Numbered from the stretch's first letter, positions 9,535-19,830 are shown. The stretch: DNA of 64,000 nt from Marinilabilia rubra (GCF_003121985.1 NZ_QEWP01000004.1:1-64000), one strand, 5' to 3'. Numbers and translations are program-made. The notes: a model not told the origin generated them from the sequence alone.

Positions 9535-11988
9535 ATGGATTTTGAACAGAGTATCATGCATAAAAATAGCTTTCAAAAAATAAGATTGTTTTTAATCGGT
9601 GTTCTTGCTTTTGGGTTTGTCGCAGTATCTTTAGCTCAGGACGAACCATTAGGTCGCCGCATTGTTATTGACGGGGATGAATACTTTTTGCATGTTGTAG
9701 AGCCGGGACAAGGTTTTTATGGAATTGGCCGCAAATACAATGTCACACAAAAAGAGATTCTGGAAGCAAATCCGGACATAGGGGAGGAGTTGAAATCCGG
9801 CCAGGTTATCAGGATTCCTGTTATTGAAGGACGAAATACCAGCTTCGAAGAGATCAATAAGACAGGGAACTTCATCCTTCACACTGTGGAAAAAGGGCAG
9901 ACCATCTGGTATATCTCCAGAAAATACGGAGTAGATGTTGAAAATATTATAAAAAATAATCCGGGATCAGATGAAAAGCTCATCGTGGGTAGTATCATAA
10001 AAGTTCCCGTTAAAAAACCCCGGATAGAAACAGATTTCCCCGGTACTGATAAGGATTTCATGCTTTATACGGTCAAACCCGGCAATACGCTTTATTCTCT
10101 TTCAAGGCGCTTTAATGTCAGTGTGGGCGAAATTGTGAAATACAACCCGGCATTGAGAAACGGGGTATTAAAAATTGGTTCTGTGGTCCGCATCCCCCAG
10201 GAGGAAGAAATGGCCAGGGCTTCACTCAGTGAACCAACCTCAGATAAAATGGGCATGATACAGGGGGAGGAATTTATTTACCACGAAATTAAACCCGGAC
10301 AAACGCTTTATTCTATCGGGAAAAGGTATCAGACTGAGGTAAGTGAAATACGAAAACTTAATCCCGAAATCTCAATCAGTGAGCTTAAGCCGGGGTATAT
10401 GCTTCGAATTCCAAAAGTTGATAATAGAAAACAAACAGCCAAACAGCAACGAACCCGGGAGGATTTATTCCAAACACACCGTGTAAAACGTCGTGAGACC
10501 TTGTTTTCTATTTCCCGTCGTTACAATGTTGATATGGAAACCATCCGAAAGGTCAATCAGGGTATTGATTTTTCTGATTTACGAAAGGGGATTGAACTAA
10601 AAATCCCAAAAGATGAATGGTTCGTTGAAAACTATCCCGGTTCTCCGGATGAAAAGGATTTGAAAGATAAAACAGCCTTTGAGCGGACCGAGCAGGCGGC
10701 TTATGAGACTGCCGACAGCATGTGCCTGAATAAAAGCGGCCTGGGACGAATGCGGCCTGTAAGGGTTGCATTATTGTTGCCTTTTGCACTTGATGAGACT
10801 GAAGAAGCAAATATCCTTGAAAAGATTGAAGACAGGGATACCATTCGCACAGTTCGTAAAAACCGGATAGTTGCCCGTCGTTCAAAAGTTTTTGCTGAGT
10901 TTTATGAGGGCGTACTTCTGTCACTCGACCAATTAAAAAAGGAAAATGTCAGCGTCGATCTTTCAGTTTTTGATATTGCTCCGGATAAGGAATCTTTGAA
11001 AATGGTTTTAAAAACCAATTCCGAAATCAAAAATATGGATCTGATCATCGGGCCTGCACGTTCAGAGAATTTGGAGATTGTATCGGAATTTGCATTTAAG
11101 CATAAAATTAAGCTGGTTTACCCTTTGTCTAATGTAAATCCCGAGCTTGATCGAAATCCGTATGTATTTCAGATTAATACGCCTGATACGCTTGTGTTTG
11201 ACAAGATGGCCAATGAGATTGTCAGGCAGGCCGGAGATTTTAACCTGATTGCGATTGTTCCTGAAACAGAGGATCCTTATGCCGGTGCATTTCTTGAGAA
11301 ATTGAGAAAGAAAGTGTTTTTCAACGAGTTTGCCATGAAAAAGGAAATCCATTACAAGGAGTACCGGATGAGTGGTAAGGCTGACAAAAATAATCTTGAG
11401 GCATTACTTGATCCTGAAAGGAAAAATTATGTGGTTGTTCCTACCAATGAGGAAGCAACCCTTTCCAAGATTGTTCCCACACTTGCGGGAATTGTAGAGC
11501 AGGATAGAACTGATATTCGGCTTTTTGGAATGACTGAATGGCTTAGAGCACAATCTGTTGACCCTGAGGATATGTTTACTTTGAAGGCTCAGATTTTTTC
11601 TTTTTTTGCTTTTGATTACAGCAGTGCCCAAACCAATCGTTTTATCAAAAAATACCGTAAATGGTATCACACCGAGCCGCAGGCTGTTTCCTCATATTTT
11701 CAAAATTCCTCCTCATCATCAGGCTACTCACGTTATGGCGCCTGGGGATATGATGTTTCTTATTATTTCATTGCAGCACTGGCAAGGCGCGGGGAAAATT
11801 TTGAATATTGCCCCGATCCGTTGGATTTAAGTCCCGTACAATTTAATTTCTGCTTTAAGAGAATTTCAAACTGGGGTGGATTTTACAACGAAGGCATTTT
11901 TATGCTTAAATTCCTTCCCGGCTACGAAGTTAAGCGCTTGCCGGTTTTTTCAATGCAACCCCTGATGCCGCTTGAGGAGATCGAATAA
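9535..11988 (+). CDS. LysM-repeat envelope protein with periplasmic-binding (LppC/ABC-substrate-like) domain
   Basis: About 817 aa from the ATG at 9535; a GTG lies at 9517 and another ATG at 9556, and only the signal peptide (ending SLAQ) fixes the region. Five LysM modules follow one another in the first ~380 residues. Each has the form [HY]xVxxGxTxxxIxxxYxVxxxxIxxxNP...LxxGxxxxIP, though the fifth reads RVKRRETL instead of the usual GQTL motif. A linker then leads to a Rossmann-like periplasmic-binding domain (VRVALLLPFALDETEE to the end) like those of LppC/LpoA and ABC solute-binding proteins. It probably anchors to peptidoglycan and senses or regulates synthesis. Only 27 bp separate it from the ABC-F gene. 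Confidence 0.85.
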   Translation: MDFEQSIMHKNSFQKIRLFLIGVLAFGFVAVSLAQDEPLGRRIVIDGDEYFLHVVEPGQGFYGIGRKYNVTQKEILEANPDIGEELKSGQVIRIPVIEGRNTSFEEINKTGNFILHTVEKGQTIWYISRKYGVDVENIIKNNPGSDEKLIVGSIIKVPVKKPRIETDFPGTDKDFMLYTVKPGNTLYSLSRRFNVSVGEIVKYNPALRNGVLKIGSVVRIPQEEEMARASLSEPTSDKMGMIQGEEFIYHEIKPGQTLYSIGKRYQTEVSEIRKLNPEISISELKPGYMLRIPKVDNRKQTAKQQRTREDLFQTHRVKRRETLFSISRRYNVDMETIRKVNQGIDFSDLRKGIELKIPKDEWFVENYPGSPDEKDLKDKTAFERTEQAAYETADSMCLNKSGLGRMRPVRVALLLPFALDETEEANILEKIEDRDTIRTVRKNRIVARRSKVFAEFYEGVLLSLDQLKKENVSVDLSVFDIAPDKESLKMVLKTNSEIKNMDLIIGPARSENLEIVSEFAFKHKIKLVYPLSNVNPELDRNPYVFQINTPDTLVFDKMANEIVRQAGDFNLIAIVPETEDPYAGAFLEKLRKKVFFNEFAMKKEIHYKEYRMSGKADKNNLEALLDPERKNYVVVPTNEEATLSKIVPTLAGIVEQDRTDIRLFGMTEWLRAQSVDPEDMFTLKAQIFSFFAFDYSSAQTNRFIKKYRKWYHTEPQAVSSYFQNSSSSSGYSRYGAWGYDVSYYFIAALARRGENFEYCPDPLDLSPVQFNFCFKRISNWGGFYNEGIFMLKFLPGYEVKRLPVFSMQPLMPLEEIE

Positions 11989-12015
11989 ATAACAGAATAT
12001 TTCAACAATAACTAT

Positions 12016-13983
12016 ATGGTTTCTGTCAATCAATTGACACTCGATTTTGGTACTTTTCTTCTTTTCGAAGATGTTTCTTTTTTGATTAACCCCCGCGACC
12101 GTATTGGACTTGTCGGGAAAAACGGAGCCGGGAAGACCACGCTTTTGAAAGTGATTAAAGGGCTTCAGGAGCCTACTGCAGGTGAGGTGACGATGCCGCG
12201 TGATTTTACGGTGGGATACCTTCCGCAGGTCATGAAACACGACGACCGTTTTTCGGTGTTTGAAGAGACTGAACAGGCTTTTTCAGATATCAAAAGATTG
12301 GAGAAGGAAATTGAACAGCTTACGGAAGCCATCAATCATCGGGAAGATTATCATTCTGAAGAATATTTATCATTCATTGATAAGCTTACCGAGGCCAATG
12401 AACGATTTAATATGGTTGGAGGCCATGACTATAAATCGCGCATTGAAGTCACTTTGAAGGGGCTTGGTTTTAAGCCTTCAGATTTTGAACGATCCACTTC
12501 TGAGTTCAGTGGTGGATGGCGTATGCGTATCGAACTGGCAAAGATTCTTTTGCGGAAACCGGATTTGTTCTTACTGGATGAGCCTACCAATCATCTTGAT
12601 ATTGAGTCCATAACATGGCTTGAGGATTTTCTTAAGAGTTACAGTGGAGCTGTGGTTTTAATTTCCCACGATAAAGCTTTTCTGGATAATGTTACCAATC
12701 GTACCATTGAGATTTCTCTTGGTAAGATATATGATTACAAGGCCTCCTATTCAGAGTTTGTGAAGTTAAGGGAGGAGCGACGTGAACAACAAATGGCTGC
12801 CTACCGTAATCAACAGAAAAAGATTGAAGATACGGAGCAGTTTATAGAGCGGTTCAGGTACAAAGCCACCAAAGCGGTTCAGGTGCAGTCGCGCATAAAA
12901 CAGCTCGAAAAACTGGATCGCATTGAGGTTGACGAGTTTGATAACAGCAAATTAAACATCAAATTTCCGCCTGCCCCTCACTCAGGCAAAATTGTGGTTA
13001 GTGGAAAAAATGTATCGAAAGCCTATGGCGATCTTCTGGTGCTGGATCAAATCGATTTTAACATAGAACGAGGTGAAAAAGTAGCCTTTGTAGGGAAAAA
13101 CGGAGAAGGAAAAACAACACTTGCCCGTATCATTCTGCAAGAACTGCAACATCAGGGAGAAGCTAAATTAGGACACAAAGTAAAGATCGGTTATTTTGCA
13201 CAGGATCAGGCTGAGCGCCTGGATGATAAACTTACTGTATTTGAAACTGTTGATAAGGTTGCTACAGGCGATGTCCGTACCAAGATTCGTGATTTGCTGG
13301 GAGCCTTTTTGTTTAGAGGTGAAGAAGTAGACAAAAAAGTATCCGTTCTATCCGGTGGTGAGAGGACAAGACTGGCCATGGTGCTTTTGCTTTTAGAGCC
13401 GGTCAATTTTTTGGTTCTTGACGAACCCACCAACCACCTCGATATGCGTTCTAAGGATATTCTGAAAAAAGCTCTCAACAGCTTTGAAGGTACTGTGCTT
13501 GTTGTTTCTCACGACCGTGAGTTTTTGGATGGTTTGGTTGAGCGAATTCTTGAGTTTAAAGACAAGAATATAAGAGAACATCTTGGGGGAATTTATGAGT
13601 TTCTTGAAAAGAAACGAATGGATACTCTGCATGAATTAAATAAGCCGGTCGCACAATCAACAACGAAAAATGGTGATGCTACAGAGAAGACCAAAGGCCA
13701 AAACGGCAAGGTTGCCTTCGCCGAAAGAAAGGAACTGAATAAAAGCATCAAAAAAGCTGAAAACGCTGTACAGTCAGCTGAAAAGGAGATTGCTTCCCTG
13801 GAATCCGAGCTGGAAAAACTTTCGGTTGAATTGGAAAATCCGGATAAAGCTGCTGATCCTGAGTTTTTTGGGGCTTATCAAAAAGCTCAGAAAGACCTTG
13901 AAGAAAAAATGGAAGAGTGGGAGAGTGCACATCTTGAATTGGAAGAGTTGGAAGGGAAAAGAGCGGCAATGGATAATCAGTGA
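12016..13983 (+). CDS. ABC-F family ATPase
   Basis: 655-aa soluble protein with two ABC ATPase cassettes and no membrane segments, the hallmark of ABC-F ribosome-associated factors such as Uup/EttA/YdiF. Walker A motifs are GKNGAGKTT (about residue 34) and GKNGEGKTT (about 361). Signature motifs are FSGGW and LSGGE, and both cassettes have LDEPTNHLD. The linker between them (about 240-310) is basic and helical, as expected for the ribosome-probing arm. A charged C-terminal coiled coil (about 560-650) resembles that of Uup. It is likely co-transcribed with the LysM gene before and the SPOUT methylase after. Confidence 0.92.
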   Translation: MVSVNQLTLDFGTFLLFEDVSFLINPRDRIGLVGKNGAGKTTLLKVIKGLQEPTAGEVTMPRDFTVGYLPQVMKHDDRFSVFEETEQAFSDIKRLEKEIEQLTEAINHREDYHSEEYLSFIDKLTEANERFNMVGGHDYKSRIEVTLKGLGFKPSDFERSTSEFSGGWRMRIELAKILLRKPDLFLLDEPTNHLDIESITWLEDFLKSYSGAVVLISHDKAFLDNVTNRTIEISLGKIYDYKASYSEFVKLREERREQQMAAYRNQQKKIEDTEQFIERFRYKATKAVQVQSRIKQLEKLDRIEVDEFDNSKLNIKFPPAPHSGKIVVSGKNVSKAYGDLLVLDQIDFNIERGEKVAFVGKNGEGKTTLARIILQELQHQGEAKLGHKVKIGYFAQDQAERLDDKLTVFETVDKVATGDVRTKIRDLLGAFLFRGEEVDKKVSVLSGGERTRLAMVLLLLEPVNFLVLDEPTNHLDMRSKDILKKALNSFEGTVLVVSHDREFLDGLVERILEFKDKNIREHLGGIYEFLEKKRMDTLHELNKPVAQSTTKNGDATEKTKGQNGKVAFAERKELNKSIKKAENAVQSAEKEIASLESELEKLSVELENPDKAADPEFFGAYQKAQKDLEEKMEEWESAHLELEELEGKRAAMDNQ

Positions 13984-14046
13984 TTATCCCTCAGTTATTA
14001 AATGCTATAAATCAAGCTGTTTTAGACAGAAAATAATCAGAAAATC

Positions 14047-14778
14047 ATGGAAAAAGACATCATATTTGGAATACGGGCGGTCATTGAAGCCATTCAAGGC
14101 GGAAGAAACATTGAAAGGATATTGATCAGCCAAAATGTTCAGGGAAAACTTGCCAAAGAACTGATGGATGTGATCAAAGAAAACAACATTCATTTCAAAA
14201 AAGTAAAACCTGAACGCATTGACTGGGTTACCCGCAAAAACCACCAGGGGGTTGTGGCTTACCTTCCACCAGTAGACTACCATGACTTTGAAGAAGTATT
14301 GGAGGCCTCTTTTGACAAGGGGAAAGAGCCATTTGTGTTGATTTTGGATGGTATCACCGACGTGCGGAATTTTGGGGCCATTGCCCGAACGGCTGAGTGC
14401 GCCGGTGTTGACGCCATTGTTATTCCCGATAAAGGGAGTGTATCAGTTACTTCTGATGCCATAAAAACATCATCGGGTGCTTTATTCAGGGTCCCCGTGT
14501 GCCGGGAAAAGAACCTCTATTTTGTTCTCCGTCATTTGAAAAATCGCAATTTCACAATTGCTGCTGCCTCGGAGAAAGGTGATAAAGATTACAGGAAGGT
14601 TGAATATAAAGGCCCTAAAGCTCTTATTATGGGGGCCGAAGATAAAGGGGTTTCCGGTCAGCTTCTGAAACTGGCTGATGCACATGTTTCAATTCCCATT
14701 CGGGGAGAAATTGGTTCTTTGAATGTCTCTGTTGCTGCAGGAATTCTTATTTATGAAATGGTGCGAAACCTGGATTAA
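14047..14778 (+). CDS. rlmB: 23S rRNA 2'-O-ribose methyltransferase, RlmB/TrmH (SPOUT) family
   Basis: 243 aa. The N-terminal substrate-binding domain (about 1-80, FGIRAVIEAI...HQGVVAYL) is followed by the knotted SPOUT domain. Three motifs are visible: LDGITDVRNFGAIARTAE, IMGAEDKGVS and IPIRGEIGSLNVSVAAGI. The family methylates a guanosine of the 23S rRNA peptidyl-transferase loop (G2251 in E. coli) using SAM; the specific site here is inferred. The ATG at 14047 gives the expected full length. Confidence 0.9.
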   Translation: MEKDIIFGIRAVIEAIQGGRNIERILISQNVQGKLAKELMDVIKENNIHFKKVKPERIDWVTRKNHQGVVAYLPPVDYHDFEEVLEASFDKGKEPFVLILDGITDVRNFGAIARTAECAGVDAIVIPDKGSVSVTSDAIKTSSGALFRVPVCREKNLYFVLRHLKNRNFTIAAASEKGDKDYRKVEYKGPKALIMGAEDKGVSGQLLKLADAHVSIPIRGEIGSLNVSVAAGILIYEMVRNLD

Positions 14779-14838
14779 TAAGAATGTTGGTTGACCCGGT
14801 CCTTTTAATTATATTTGTTGCGCTCATAGAAAATAATT

Positions 14839-16571
14839 ATGGAATATATTGTTTCGGCACGAAAATACAGGCCTGATACATTTGAATCGGTAGTGGGTCA
14901 GAAAAATATTACCACTACCCTGAAGAATGCTATAAAAAACAAGCAACTGGCACATGCCTATTTGTTTTGTGGCCCGCGTGGTGTAGGTAAAACCACTTGT
15001 GCAAGGATTTTTGCAAAAACGATTAATTGCAAGAATATTTCTGCCGATTTTGAAGCTTGTAATGAGTGCGATTCATGCAAATCTTTTAATGAAAACCGCT
15101 CATATAATATTCATGAGCTGGATGCCGCCAGTAATAACTCTGTAGAGGATATTCGCTCATTGATAGACAAAGTACGTATTCCTCCCCAAATAGGCAATTA
15201 CAGTGTCTATATTATCGACGAGGTCCACATGCTTTCTCAGGCAGCATTTAACGCCTTTCTGAAAACTCTGGAGGAACCGCCCAAACATGCCATATTTATT
15301 TTGGCAACCACCGAAAAACATAAAATTCTTCCTACCATTCTTTCCCGTTGTCAAACATTTGATTTCAACAGGATTTCTGTGGAGGATGGTGTGGAGCACC
15401 TGAAATATGTAGCTGAGAAAGAAGGCGTGAATGCAGAGCCCGAAGGGCTGAATGTTATTGCCCAGAAAGCAGATGGTGCCATGCGTGATGCTTTGTCCAT
15501 TTTTGACCAGATTGTCGCTTTTTCAGGTAAAGAGATATCTTATCAGCAGGTTATTGATAACCTGAATGTATTGGATTACGATTATTATTTTAAATTGATT
15601 GATGCTTTTCTGAAGGAAGATACAACACAATCTCTCTTAATTTTGGATGATATTCTGGACCATGGTTTTGATGCCGGACATTTTGTTTCGGGACTTTCCG
15701 GCCATCTCCGGGATTTAATGATGTGCAAAGATCAGGCAACAGTAGGTTTGCTGGAAGTTGGAGCATCAATTAAGGAGAAATATCTGGAGCAGGCTCAAAA
15801 ATGCCAGGTTGATTTTCTCGTCAGGGCGTTGGATATTGCTACCAACTGCGATCTGCAATTCCGGAATGCACGAAATAAGCGTTTACATACTGAGTTTGCC
15901 TTGATAAAACTGTCTCGTTTGCTTTCCCAAAAAAAAAAGTAGATGATGAAGAAGGCATTCCCTCATTAAGTGATGGTGCGCCAATTGAGAGTGAAACAAC
16001 CAATACACGTCCTGCTGCGGTTGGAGGTGGAAGTGTTGCCAAAAAATCGACTTCATCGACAAAACCGGCACCACCCAAAACACTGAAAAGTGTATCTATA
16101 AAAGCTTTTACTAAGCCGGGAAGTGCAGCCAATCAGAAAGATGCAGGGCAGGAGAATGCTGTTGGAGATCAAAATGATAATCACGGAATTGATCCATCGT
16201 GGGAAAATTCATTTTCCCCGGAAGATTTGCAACAAGTATGGAACGATTATGCCCGTACGCTTGAGCAATCCAACCCCCGGTTGTTTAGTATGCTCACGGC
16301 TCATGCTCCAAGATTAAAAGGATCGCATGTTGTTATTTTTCCCCTGCGCAACGAAACTCAGGAAGTTGAGCTGATGAAGGAAAAAAGTTCTCTTTTTAAT
16401 AGGCTTAAGAAGGAACTGAAAAATGCCAAACTTCAGCTTGAGGTAGAATACATCAGGGAAGAACGTTCTCAGCAAAAAGCTTTTACCTCAGCAGACAAAT
16501 ACAAGGTTCTGGCAGAAAAAAATCCTTCCCTTAATAAATTAAAAGATGCTTTAAATCTGGACCTTGAATGA
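14839..16571 (+). CDS. dnaX: DNA polymerase III gamma/tau subunit, split by an A10 slippage site
   Basis: The zero frame (14839-15942) encodes 367 aa holding clamp-loader domains I-III: Walker A GPRGVGKTT (about 46), zinc-binding cysteines in NCK...CNECDSC, Walker B YIIDEVHMLS and sensor residues. It ends as ...LLSQKKK-stop. Ten A residues (15929-15938) precede the stop. The -1 frame is open from there to 16571 and reads ...KKKVDDEEG, then a proline/serine-rich linker and the tau-specific C-terminal domain (QQVWNDYARTLEQSNP...), giving about 577 aa in total. A ribosomal -1 slip or an extra A added by RNA polymerase would make the long tau form. The short gamma-like form is the default. A sequencing error in the homopolymer is the alternative. 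Confidence 0.88.
15929..15939 (+). promoter_or_regulatory. A10-G slippage sequence in dnaX
   Basis: Ten consecutive A followed by G lie just before the zero-frame TAG (15940-15942). Codons are caa-aaa-aaa-aag, and slipping back by one nucleotide keeps perfect A-A pairing. No convincing downstream stem-loop was seen. Transcriptional slippage of the Thermus dnaX type is therefore at least as plausible as E. coli-type ribosomal frameshifting. Confidence 0.7.
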
Positions 16572-16644
16572 GTCTCGTTTTTGAATGAACTATGTTTGAA
16601 AATTAATGTTAGTAATACCTAATTGATATACAAACGATTGACCT

Positions 16645-17874
16645 ATGACAAAAATTAAAGTTCAGAATCCGGTTGTAGAACTGGATGGTGATGAGATGAC
16701 AAGGGTCATCTGGAAAATGATCAAGGACCAACTTATCTTTCCTTATCTTGATCTGGACATAAAATACTATGATTTAAGTATTGAAAGCCGCGACGAAACG
16801 GATGATCAAATTACTGTAGATGCGGCTAAGGCCATTCAAAAATACAATGTTGGTATCAAATGTGCTACCATCACACCCGATGAACACAGGGTAGAGGAGT
16901 TTGGTCTTAAAAAAATGTGGAAATCTCCAAATGGTACCATTCGTAATATTATTGGTGGTACTGTTTTTCGTGAGCCGATTTTGATACACAATGTTCCACG
17001 TCTGGTTCCCGGGTGGGAGCATCCAATATGTATAGGGCGTCACGCTTTTGGTGATCAGTACCGTGCAACTGATTTTCTGACCAAAGGAAAAGGTAAATTA
17101 ACCATCACTTTTACCCCTGAAGATGGTTCTGAACCCCAGGAATTCAATGTTTATGACTTTGAAGGTGATGGAGTTGCTATGGCTATGTATAATACGGATG
17201 AAAGTATCCGTGGTTTTGCGCACAGCTGCTTTAATCAGGCTATTATGAAAAAGTGGCCACTTTACCTTTCTACCAAGAATACCATCCTGAAAAAATACGA
17301 TGGCCGCTTCAAAGATATTTTTCAGGAAATTTTTGAAAGTGATTATAAAGAGAAGTTTGAAGAATTAGGCATTACGTATGAGCACCGTTTGATCGATGAT
17401 ATGGTTGCTGCAGCTCTTAAGTGGAACGGCCGGTTTGTTTGGGCTTGTAAGAATTACGATGGTGATGTTCAGTCTGATACTTTGGCCCAGGGATTCGGTT
17501 CACTGGGATTGATGACTTCCACTCTGGTTACCCCTGACGGTAAAACCATGGAAGCTGAAGCAGCTCACGGAACTGTTACACGTCATTTCCGCATGCATCA
17601 ACAAGGCAAACCCACATCCACCAATCCTATTGCATCTATTTTTGCATGGACAAGAGGGCTTCAATTCCGCGGAAAACTGGATGATAATCAGGAACTAATT
17701 AAATTTGCGCTAACTTTGGAAGATGTTTGTATCGAAACAGTCGAAAGTGGTAAAATGACTAAAGATCTTGCTCTTACAATTCATGGAAAAGATATGAAGG
17801 AAGAGCATTATCTTAATACAGAAGAATTCCTTGAAACTCTGGCTGCCAACCTTAAAGTCAAGCTGGGAAATTAA
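16645..17874 (+). CDS. icd: NADP-dependent isocitrate dehydrogenase (eukaryote-like type)
   Basis: 409-aa cytosolic TCA-cycle enzyme converting isocitrate to 2-oxoglutarate with NADP+. The N-terminus [13 protein letters not shown], the substrate-binding stretch KSPNGTIRN, the metal-site segment [11 protein letters not shown], and the cofactor segment [16 protein letters not shown]...[10 protein letters not shown] are all characteristic of the homodimeric eukaryotic/type II IDH clade and not the E. coli Icd clade. Length is as expected. A strong terminator follows. Confidence 0.95.
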   Translation: MTKIKVQNPVVELDGDEMTRVIWKMIKDQLIFPYLDLDIKYYDLSIESRDETDDQITVDAAKAIQKYNVGIKCATITPDEHRVEEFGLKKMWKSPNGTIRNIIGGTVFREPILIHNVPRLVPGWEHPICIGRHAFGDQYRATDFLTKGKGKLTITFTPEDGSEPQEFNVYDFEGDGVAMAMYNTDESIRGFAHSCFNQAIMKKWPLYLSTKNTILKKYDGRFKDIFQEIFESDYKEKFEELGITYEHRLIDDMVAAALKWNGRFVWACKNYDGDVQSDTLAQGFGSLGLMTSTLVTPDGKTMEAEAAHGTVTRHFRMHQQGKPTSTNPIASIFAWTRGLQFRGKLDDNQELIKFALTLEDVCIETVESGKMTKDLALTIHGKDMKEEHYLNTEEFLETLAANLKVKLGN

Positions 17875-17922
17875 AAATATAAGATAATTCGGAATCCATC
17901 CGGGTTGCTTACCAAAATATCA

Positions 17923-17967
17923 GGAGTGCTGAATCACCCTAAATAGTGATTCAGCACTCCTTTTTTT
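17923..17967 (+). terminator. rho-independent terminator after icd
   Basis: A perfect 15-bp stem (ggagtgctgaatcac / gtgattcagcactcc) with a short loop is followed by seven T. The T-run touches the stop codon of the convergent pseudogene at 17966-17968. Confidence 0.93.
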
Positions 17968-18654
17968 ATTTCCCTGGAGTGGAATGCAGGAAGTCAATCT
18001 TCCATTCATTATCTACTTTTGTTAATGTTCCGCTTTCCAGCCATTTGAAATAAATAGGGACTGCTGAAAAAGTCAAAAGGGCAAAATTTACAAGCCGCCC
18101 AATCGAAGGAGTATTGAAATACTTCGAGATTCGGGCGGTGCAGTAAATTTTGTTCTTTTGATTAGCTGTTTTTTTATGATTAAGTGCAAAGAAATCCGAG
18201 TTTGATGTGGAATAACCTTGCACTTAGGCGTTTGTTGATGTGATTTAAAGTTTTAAACGCTAATAAAGTAGGCGTTTTTCAGCGCTCCCTAAATAGTGGT
18301 ATCCGGTGATTCAAACAGGCCGGTGTTTTTGTAATGTGTGTTGGCCAGTTTTCCCGAGATACTTGTTTCAAAATTTTCTAATGTATACGACATTTTTCCG
18401 TCAGGATAATTTTCTTTGTACCAGTCAATAACCTTCATTAAACTGTCATTGTTCCAGATATGGCCGTCCTCATAAAGGATAAATGACTGAGTTGTCAACC
18501 GGTTTATCTCTTCCAGGTTCTGGTCAGCAATGGCCTCCGGAAAATTTCTTACAACCATTTCAGCACTGTCTTTCTCTTGCTACGGCTTAAGATCTCCGCT
18601 GTTACAACCTGTTCCAAACAGAAGCAATCCCATTAAAATAAGATGTCTTTGCAT
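17966..18654 (-). pseudogene. broken lipoprotein with NTF2/SnoaL-like domain
   Basis: Reading from ATG 18654 gives a lipoprotein signal (MQRHLILMGLLLFGTGC), then NSGDLKP and an in-frame TAG at 18582-18580. The same frame continues as QEKDSAEMVVRNFPEAI... through an NTF2-like domain (SFILYEDGHIWNNDS...) to ESPDTTI, where a 233-bp MITE (18057-18289) interrupts it. After the MITE the frame resumes as YFKWLESGTLTKVDNEWKIDF...PGK. Removing the MITE and one target duplication restores SPDTTI-YFKWLE exactly. The ancestral product was about 150 aa and probably a DUF4440/SnoaL-like secreted protein. Two independent lesions show it is dead or dying. Confidence 0.85.
18057..18289. mobile_element. 233-bp MITE
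   Basis: Ends are inverted repeats, gggactgctgaaaaa at the left and tttttcagcgctccc at the right (13 of 15 match). A 6-bp target duplication taaata flanks it at 18051-18056 and 18290-18295. It has no transposase gene. The insertion site lies within the NTF2-like lipoprotein gene. The terminal gctgaaaaa motif recalls some Bacteroidota IS ends, but the parent element is not in this window. Confidence 0.85.
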
Positions 18655-19192
18655 GGCATTTTGGTTTTTGTAGTTTTGACAATACTCCGTTAAACTTTTG
18701 TGGAAAGCTATTAATCCATTCTTTGTAATTACACACATTATTACTTTAAAATCCTGTTTATTAGTGTTGTATGATTTGTCCTGGCTGTGGTTTAATTTTG
18801 TGTTGTTAATTTCAATGAATCCAAAAAACAGGAACACCCTTGCCGGGCTTTTTTAAATTAAACGCCGCTGCTGGTGCGGAGTTGAAATCCACCTCCTGAA
18901 CCATGAATTTTTAATCCATTTTAATTAGAGTTAAGAGTGAGGCTCTTACTGTTCTTTTCAAAAAAATAAACAAGCGATTATAAACTTAAGCCTTCTAGCA
19001 AAAGCTCATAATCAAGTTTTGTAAACCTTTTTTTAGGTGTGCGAAATCGTACATATCCTTGTTGCATAAGCGAACAACTATATGGGTCGGGTCGAATAAA
19101 CAAAAGCCTGCAATAATCCGAAATACAGTTGAAAGAAGATTATGGCACATCGATTGATTTACTTTGGTCAACAACACAATTACTAACTAAAC
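18655..19192. other. gene-poor spacer
   Basis: No ORF in either strand looks real. On the minus strand around 18850-18905 a short peptide-like stretch (VQEVDFNSAPAAAF) could be a gene remnant but is too short to assign. The last part carries the leader of the secreted WM-repeat protein. Confidence 0.4.
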
Positions 19193-19206
19193 AGGAGGAC
19201 TTAGAA

Positions 19207-19635
19207 ATGAAAACTTCAGTATTATTTTCAATTATCGCATTGGCATTAACCGCTAATATAAATGCCGCAAACACAATGAATGAACCCCGTAACGAGAATG
19301 CTTTACCAGCGAATGTAAACTTGTCAGAATTGGTGTCAGCAGCAGAAGAAGAAATTCTTGAGGTATCTGAATGGATGACTGATGCAGAAGCTTTTGAAGT
19401 GAATTATGAATTGAGAGAAATTGAAGAATGGATGCTTGACCCAACAGCTTTTGAAAAGCCTGAAGTAAAGGGAGTTGCTTTTGAATTGGATGCTTCAGTT
19501 TTTGAAGACTATGAAGAAGAGCTTTTACAGGTTGAGCCCTGGATGCTTTCAGTTGAATCTTATGATTTAGAGTACTATGAAGCAGATTATGAAGAAAAAA
19601 TTTTGCCGATTGAAGATTGGATGTTTAATTTTTAA
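19207..19635 (+). CDS. small secreted acidic protein with four WM repeats
   Basis: 142 aa from ATG 19207, chosen because AGGAGG (19193-19198) sits 8 bp upstream, an unusually strong Shine-Dalgarno for this genome, and because a signal peptide begins there (MKTSVLFSIIALALTANINA). The mature part is very acidic and consists of four diverged repeats with the core [IL]xx[VI]xxWMxDxxxF: EILEVSEWMTDAEAFE, ELREIEEWMLDPTAFE, ELLQVEPWMLSVESYD and KILPIEDWMFNF, the last forming the C-terminus. No known domain is recognised. Similar WM-tailed small proteins exist in related Bacteroidota in my recollection, without function. It is probably periplasmic or surface-exposed. Confidence 0.75.
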   Translation: MKTSVLFSIIALALTANINAANTMNEPRNENALPANVNLSELVSAAEEEILEVSEWMTDAEAFEVNYELREIEEWMLDPTAFEKPEVKGVAFELDASVFEDYEEELLQVEPWMLSVESYDLEYYEADYEEKILPIEDWMFNF

Positions 19636-19830
19636 TTGAATGCATAAACAAACGTTTCTATCAAAAACCGATGGTAATTCTTTTGGATAATGATCACGTG
19701 AAAAGTTCAACAAAATGGTAATAACCGCAATTATTTTAAAAAGAGTTATCCTTTACCCAATGAAAACCTTTCTAAACTGGATTTTTCTGAATATTGTTGT
19801 TAACTTAAACTTAAAATATTCAGAAATACC

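Noticed and set aside
12260-12457. ORFs inside the ABC-F gene and other antisense/overlapping frames
   Set aside because: They lie wholly within well-supported genes and have no independent start signals or domains.
18995-19177. 60-codon minus-strand ORF upstream of the WM-repeat gene
   Set aside because: Overlaps the leader of a gene with an excellent start and has no recognisable domain. A remnant is possible but unsupported.
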